From JBBRMW01 sp965246845 (GTDB lineage Bacteria; Chloroflexota; Anaerolineae; Aggregatilineales; UBA2796), in NCBI GenBank assembly GCA_965246845.1, contig CBDFFR010000004.1:62001-126000 (forward strand): 64,000 bases of DNA, given 5' to 3'. The translations under genes and the position numbers were made by a program. Under the pieces are notes generated by a model. That model ran no database searches. It worked only from the letters and a program-made list of their open reading frames with translations, and was not told the DNA's origin. Positions 59,763 through 64,000 of the stretch are shown here, piece after piece. Numbering within the stretch: position 1 is the first letter of the stretch; every line of letters begins with the position of its first letter.

Positions 59763-61286
59763 CTATTTCTTCGGCTCGATATAGTAGCGCTTGTCCTTGC
59801 CGTCGGTCTTTTGCAAACCGCCTTCGGTGATCCATCCGCTGAGCGTCTTATCAGCCGCAGATACGACGCGGTAGAAGCACGACGCATCAGGGTTTTTGTC
59901 ATCGATGGGTTTGCTGTTGGCGACGGGTCCTTCAAGGACGGTGAATTCCTCACCGGGCTTGATGAATTTTCCCGTTTCTCTGGAAGTGGCGAGGAAGTTG
60001 GGTTCCTTGCGCACAAACACGTTAATCGGGAACTTGTCATCGATGACCTTCCCCACGCTGCCCACCGAGAGGCGCGGCGCGAAGTCTGGATCGGGATTGC
60101 ACGGCGGTACGGCTGTTGGCGGGATGGTTGGCGGTGGTACGGCTGTCGGCGGGAGTGCCGTCGGGGTCGGCGGGATCGCGATAGCGACGGGCGGCAGCTT
60201 GCGGATCACGCGGTCGTTGGTCCAATCCGCGATGTAAATCCACTTCTTGCTCGTAGCGAGCGCTCCGAAATACGCTGGCTTGCCAATCGGCACGTTTTGC
60301 AGGATTTGCAGCCTGCCATCTGCCGTGACCGCGTTGATGTCCGCGTACCCCGAACCATGTCCGGTCGCGGAGAAGACATGGCCTATCGAGAGCGCGACGA
60401 AGACCTGCCGCCCGGCGGTACGCGAGGTGGCGGCGATAGGCTTGACCTTCTGCATATCGATCCGGCCAACTGTCGACTCCGAGCAGCGGTCCTGCACGTA
60501 AACGCAATCATAGCTGCCGATCCAGAGCGTCGCACCGTCGAAGACGAGCGAGAACGGGAATGGCGGGACGCCCTCCGTGATTGTCGTCGTGATCGCGCCC
60601 TTGCCACCCTCGGCTACGGTATCGATCACCGAAACGCTATCATCGTGACCGTTCGCGACGAAAAGCTGCCGATCATTCGGGATCGTCTCGCTGGCCGAAT
60701 TGATGATCGCGGTCGGGAATGTCCCAACCGTCAGCTTCGAGAGGATTTGCTTGCTGGCCGGGTCGAATTTGAGCAGGTTGTCCTTCGGCGTGAGCGCCCC
60801 GCTGACCTGCGTGATAATCCAGAGGTTGCCTGCCGAAAGCGCCATCCCAACCGGACGGCTCTCGTTGAGCGGGATCGGCTGGCGCGCGACCGGAACGTTC
60901 TTGTCGAATTCAACAGCCGTCAGGCTCGCATCGTCGTAGCTGGCGACCCACAGCGTATTGGTCGCCGCCAGCCAGACCAGCGCGGTCGGCTGTGTCCCGA
61001 CCTTGACTGGCTCGCCGATTTGCTTGCCTGTGCTGCCGCTCAACCGGATTACGGTGTTGTCGAACCCATTGGCGACCCACAGATCGTCATTGGTATCGAC
61101 CACCATCGCGCGCGGCCAGACGCCCGTGAGCAGGTCGCCCTCGCCTTGCGCATTGAGCGGCATCGAAGTCCGCGTCGCGCCCGGTGTGCCGTTCGCGCTC
61201 TGTGCCTGCGCGGGGAGCGGTCCCGCCGCAGCGAGACCAACCAGAACGGCGGCGATGAGTAGGGAGAAGATGACTTTTTTCAACAT
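59763..61286 (-). CDS. Secreted beta-propeller (YVTN/NHL/Vgb-like) protein with SH3-like C-terminus
   Basis: About 507 residues from ATG 61286 with a signal peptide ending near AQAQS. Propeller repeats such as AMVVDTNDDLWVANGFDNTVIRL and ALVWLAATNTLWVASYDD recur every 40-50 residues. A Pro/Thr-rich linker (PPTPTALPPTAVPP) leads to a bacterial SH3-like domain with INVFVRKEPNF and DKTLSGWITEGGL. The family includes virginiamycin B lyase, but no enzymatic evidence is seen. It is divergent from the LysM gene. Confidence 0.75.
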   Translation of the reverse strand: MLKKVIFSLLIAAVLVGLAAAGPLPAQAQSANGTPGATRTSMPLNAQGEGDLLTGVWPRAMVVDTNDDLWVANGFDNTVIRLSGSTGKQIGEPVKVGTQPTALVWLAATNTLWVASYDDASLTAVEFDKNVPVARQPIPLNESRPVGMALSAGNLWIITQVSGALTPKDNLLKFDPASKQILSKLTVGTFPTAIINSASETIPNDRQLFVANGHDDSVSVIDTVAEGGKGAITTTITEGVPPFPFSLVFDGATLWIGSYDCVYVQDRCSESTVGRIDMQKVKPIAATSRTAGRQVFVALSIGHVFSATGHGSGYADINAVTADGRLQILQNVPIGKPAYFGALATSKKWIYIADWTNDRVIRKLPPVAIAIPPTPTALPPTAVPPPTIPPTAVPPCNPDPDFAPRLSVGSVGKVIDDKFPINVFVRKEPNFLATSRETGKFIKPGEEFTVLEGPVANSKPIDDKNPDASCFYRVVSAADKTLSGWITEGGLQKTDGKDKRYYIEPKK

Positions 61287-61305
61287 CGTCTTTGGGGTCC
61301 GGCCT

Positions 61306-61340
61306 GCTACAATTGCCGGATTATTGTAGCGCAATTGCGC
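61306..61340. promoter_or_regulatory. Two adjacent inverted repeats in a divergent promoter region
   Basis: A perfect 8-bp pair, GCTACAAT/ATTGTAGC (61306-61313, 61323-61330), places a TACAAT -10-like box on each strand. It abuts the 12-base palindrome GCGCAATTGCGC (61329-61340). This suggests shared control of the propeller and LysM genes. Confidence 0.45.
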
Positions 61341-61383
61341 GCGTGGTGCAGCCATGCTATCTTCATGCGGGAGAAGGAAAACA

Positions 61384-62163
61384 ATGCAGCAGATTGTGAA
61401 GCGTGGGATTGGGTGGGGGTTGCTCTGCCTGTTGCTGGCAGGCTGCTACCAGAATTCGGGCATGATTGTCGAGCCGACAATCGCGCTTGCGACTGCGACT
61501 GCCCCGGCTCCGGTCGTGGTTCCCACGCTCGCGCTGCCGACGCAGACTGCCGCGTCGGGTGCTGCATCCAGCGCCGCACCGACGACCGCGCCGCAACCTG
61601 CATCAACGCAAAACCCGCTGGACCCGACCTTCACGCCGTTCGTGACCAAAATCGGACCGGAAGGCTTCCAGACGAGCGCGCCCGCCGATTCGACGCTCTT
61701 TCCGCCGACGGCGGGCAGCGCACAGCCCGTCCCGACCATCGACGCGCTCGCCACGCCGACCGCGCTCCCAACCGACTCGCCCTGCATGTATACCGTGCAA
61801 TCGGGCGATACATTCTATGCGATTGCGCGAAAATTAAACGCCAAAGCCGAAGACCTGATCGCCGCCAACCCGCGCGCCAATATCAACAGCCTGCAGATTG
61901 GGGACGTGCTGCAACTGCCCAATTGCAAGCAGCCGACCAATGCCGCCGCTGCGTCGGTGATCGCGCCGACGACTGCGCCCGGCGCACCGACGAACCCGCC
62001 CGGCCAGCAGACGTATACCGTCGTGCAGGGCGATTACCTGCTCTCCATCGCGCAGCGCTTCGGTATCACCGTGACTGACCTTGTGAAGGCGAATAACTTC
62101 CCGAATGACAAGGTGATCCTGAATATCGGGCAGGTCCTGATCATTCCACCCAAGAGCCAGTAG
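61384..62163 (+). CDS. LysM-domain lipoprotein
   Basis: About 259 residues from ATG 61384, with AGAAGGA as ribosome binding site. The lipobox is LLLAGC. A Thr/Ala/Pro-rich stretch is followed by two LysM repeats: YTVQSGDTFYAIARKLNAK and YTVVQGDYLLSIAQRFGIT, each ending in a GDVLQLP or GQVLIIPP strand. LysM binds peptidoglycan or related glycans, so the protein likely tethers to the wall. No catalytic domain is fused. Confidence 0.85.
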   Translation: MQQIVKRGIGWGLLCLLLAGCYQNSGMIVEPTIALATATAPAPVVVPTLALPTQTAASGAASSAAPTTAPQPASTQNPLDPTFTPFVTKIGPEGFQTSAPADSTLFPPTAGSAQPVPTIDALATPTALPTDSPCMYTVQSGDTFYAIARKLNAKAEDLIAANPRANINSLQIGDVLQLPNCKQPTNAAAASVIAPTTAPGAPTNPPGQQTYTVVQGDYLLSIAQRFGITVTDLVKANNFPNDKVILNIGQVLIIPPKSQ

Positions 62164-62168
62164 AAGCC

Positions 62169-63272
62169 ATGTCCGCGCCGCGCAAAATCATCGTCAAGGT
62201 GGGGACCAGTACCCTGACCGGGGGGACGCGCCGCCTTTCGCCACGCCTGATGCTCGAACTGGTGCGGCAGGTCGCGCAGCTCCACGAGGAAGGGCATCGC
62301 GTGGTCCTCGTCACCTCCGGCGCGATGTCGGCTGGCCGCGAAAAGCTGAATTGGCCGGACCTGCACCCGGCGCTTCCGGTCAAGCAAATGCTGGCCTCCG
62401 TCGGGCAGGCCGTGCTGATGCAACGTTACAGCGATTTGTTTTCCTATTTTTCGATCACGGTCTCGCAAATTCTGCTCACGCGCGGCGACATTGCCAACCG
62501 GACGGGCTACCTGAACGCGCGCGATACGCTCCTGACACTGCTCGCGCATCGTATCCTGCCGATCATCAATGAGAACGACACGATTGCGACCGAAGAAATC
62601 CGCGTCGGCGATAACGACAACCTCTCCGCGCTGGTCGCCAACCTGATCGACGCCGATTTGTTAATTCTGTTGACCGACATCGATGGCCTGTATACCGCCG
62701 ACCCGCGCAGCGACCCCGCCGCGACATTGATTCACACGATCCCACGCATTGACGAGGCGGTTTTCGCGCGAGCGGGTGGCACGGGCAGTGCGCTCGGCAC
62801 AGGCGGCATGATCACGAAATTGCAGGCCGCGCAGCTTGCCGGACGCAGCGGCACAACCACCGTGATCGCGCCCGGCGCACGCCCGGATGTGATTGCTGCC
62901 GTCGTTCGCGGGGAGCAGATCGGGACGACTTTTCTGCCGCCGACCACGCGCAAGGAAAGCCGCAAACGCTGGCTGCTCTCCGAAAAGGCACTGGGGGTAC
63001 TGAACGTCGATGCCGGTGCGGTGCGGCAGGTGACGGAACGCGGGGCGAGCCTGCTCCCGGTCGGCGTGCTTGCAGTCGAAGGCGAGTTCGAGCGCGGTGA
63101 ACCGGTCAACATCGCTGCGCCGGGTGGAGAATGTGTAGCGATTGGCCTCTCCAATTATGCCGCTGCCGAAGCGCGCCGCCTCGTCCGGCTGCAATCCGCC
63201 GCGATTGTGGAGACGCTCGGCTATACATGGGGCGACGAGATCATTCACCGCGACAATCTGGTTTTGCTATAG
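62169..63272 (+). CDS. proB: Glutamate 5-kinase ProB with PUA domain
   Basis: A 367-residue enzyme of proline synthesis that phosphorylates glutamate. The amino-acid-kinase domain shows KVGTSTLTGG, VTSGAMSAGREKL, NENDTIATEEIRVGDNDNLS and GTGGMITKLQAA. A C-terminal PUA domain follows (about 275-360; ALGVLNVDAGAVRQV). The usual partner proA is not in the window; the next gene is on the other strand. Confidence 0.96.
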   Translation: MSAPRKIIVKVGTSTLTGGTRRLSPRLMLELVRQVAQLHEEGHRVVLVTSGAMSAGREKLNWPDLHPALPVKQMLASVGQAVLMQRYSDLFSYFSITVSQILLTRGDIANRTGYLNARDTLLTLLAHRILPIINENDTIATEEIRVGDNDNLSALVANLIDADLLILLTDIDGLYTADPRSDPAATLIHTIPRIDEAVFARAGGTGSALGTGGMITKLQAAQLAGRSGTTTVIAPGARPDVIAAVVRGEQIGTTFLPPTTRKESRKRWLLSEKALGVLNVDAGAVRQVTERGASLLPVGVLAVEGEFERGEPVNIAAPGGECVAIGLSNYAAAEARRLVRLQSAAIVETLGYTWGDEIIHRDNLVLL

Positions 63273-63288
63273 CCGGAAGTGCCACGCA

Positions 63289-64000
63289 TTAGTCAACCGT
63301 AACCTCACCAAGATAGGCGAGGCCATCCGATGCGCCGCATCCCGGCGTGCGGACCTCCAGCCGTTCCATACCGGGATAATCGTACAAGCCCGTGAAAATC
63401 GAGTACGTCCCCGGCGGTACGTCCGGCAGCGTGATCGCCTGTGAAATGCGCGCTCCAGCTTTCCATACAGCAGTCTCAATCGGATAATCGCGCTGCGCGA
63501 CGAGCTTCCCGGAGGCGTCGATCAGGTGGATGAAGAGATGTATATCGCCTGTGAGCGGCTTGCCTGCCTCCCAATTCTGCAAAATGTTCACAGCGCGCCC
63601 CTTCACCGCGACTTCCCAGGCGCGCAGCGTTTGTCCCCGCCCAAATTCGATTATTGCGGCTGCGATATTCGCGCGCCGGACCGCCGTGATCGCGCCATCC
63701 CATGCGTAGAAGCGTGCATAGCCGGGCGGCAGGTGAACCAGCGTTGGCGGCTGGTCCTTCCGTTCGACGACGGCATAGCTATCTTGCGCGTTGTACGTCA
63801 ATAAATCGTTGTTTGGCTGACGCAGCACGACCAGCGCAGGTGTGGCCTCGCTCGCGGCGGGGATTTCGTACCATGCGGCCTGGGCATCCGTGCCGCGCGG
63901 CGTGACGGATAGCCTGGCATATGGCACATCGTTTAGATAATGGTCGATTACGGCGTCCACGCCTGCCCCGCGTAGCAATGTGAACACCTGCGCATCGGTC
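63289..64000 (-). CDS. C-terminal part of a membrane glycosyltransferase-like protein (incomplete)
   Basis: The frame is open to the window edge and ends at TGA 63289, so about 237 C-terminal residues are seen; a GTG at 63987 is not likely to be the true start. The soluble region includes LHLFIHLIDASGKLVAQRD-like and VPPGTYSIFTGLYDYPG motifs, the same beta-sandwich pattern found in the tail of the glycosyltransferase at 19540-22122. By that likeness it is probably the end of another GT39-type transferase. Confidence 0.6.
   Translation of the reverse strand, partial: TDAQVFTLLRGAGVDAVIDHYLNDVPYARLSVTPRGTDAQAAWYEIPAASEATPALVVLRQPNNDLLTYNAQDSYAVVERKDQPPTLVHLPPGYARFYAWDGAITAVRRANIAAAIIEFGRGQTLRAWEVAVKGRAVNILQNWEAGKPLTGDIHLFIHLIDASGKLVAQRDYPIETAVWKAGARISQAITLPDVPPGTYSIFTGLYDYPGMERLEVRTPGCGASDGLAYLGEVTVD

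Noticed and set aside
1..64000. rRNA, tRNA, insertion sequence, integrase or prophage genes
   Set aside because: No transposase, integrase or phage structural motifs were seen among the real reading frames, and no recognisable rRNA or tRNA sequence in the gaps.

Overview
The window is about 60% G+C and densely coded on both strands, with many 1-14 base gene overlaps (ATGA, GTGA, TTGA). Several traits fit a Chloroflexota (Anaerolineae-like) bacterium: tandem Uma2 nucleases, a BTAD regulator, a six-GAF PP2C phosphatase, large membrane glycosyltransferases with beta-sandwich tails, secreted proteins with Thr/Pro-rich linkers, and a type III CRISPR RAMP operon. The taxonomic placement is inference. 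I see no rRNA, tRNA, insertion sequence, prophage or CRISPR array, and no gene-free stretch longer than about 300 bases.

Layout. 1-4793 (+): sulfate assimilation (end of ATP sulfurylase, CysP/T/W/A-type ABC transporter, FMN reductase); cysP carries three frame breaks and cysA one. 5077-5427: AT-rich small membrane protein. 5446-9805 (-): tandem Uma2 genes, a secreted RNase Sa-like lipoprotein overlapping priA, and priA. 9980-12063 (+): an active-looking M42 aminopeptidase overlapped by a degenerate M42 paralogue. 12134-19539: membrane alpha/beta hydrolase, PAS/GAF histidine kinase, LysK-like deacylase, HI0933 flavoprotein, BTAD regulator. 19540-26252 (-): ArsR, flavoprotein with Cys-rich tail, MFS transporter, then ribokinase and a large glycosyltransferase. 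26346-34000: M1 peptidase lipoprotein, divergent C45 hydrolase, PDZ protein, propeller protein, NATD1 acetyltransferase, CDGSH protein, CAP-domain protein. 34073-35116: membrane protein.

35289-41278 (+) is the most unusual locus. Seven overlapping genes look like a reduced type III-D-like CRISPR effector: a 448-residue Cas10-like protein without HD or GGDD motifs, three Cas7/RAMP subunits, Csx10, a Csx19-like protein and Cas6. There is no array, adaptation module, recognisable small subunit or CARF nuclease nearby.

41306-45497: folD, an antitoxin with a frame-broken PIN toxin, rimO, HicAB and a DUF6941-like protein. 45552-53561 (-): an RsbV/RsbW/RsbU-like partner-switching set (STAS; kinase-STAS fusion; six-GAF phosphatase) running into a glycosyltransferase and an SGNH hydrolase. 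53667-58027: small membrane protein, solitary antitoxin, and a TIR protein overlapping trmD, which overlaps a DUF5060/GH5-like protein. 58024-64000: TSUP permease, inositol monophosphatase, propeller-SH3 protein, LysM lipoprotein, proB and the end of another glycosyltransferase. Degenerate copies of a C-rich palindromic repeat sit in six intergenic gaps.
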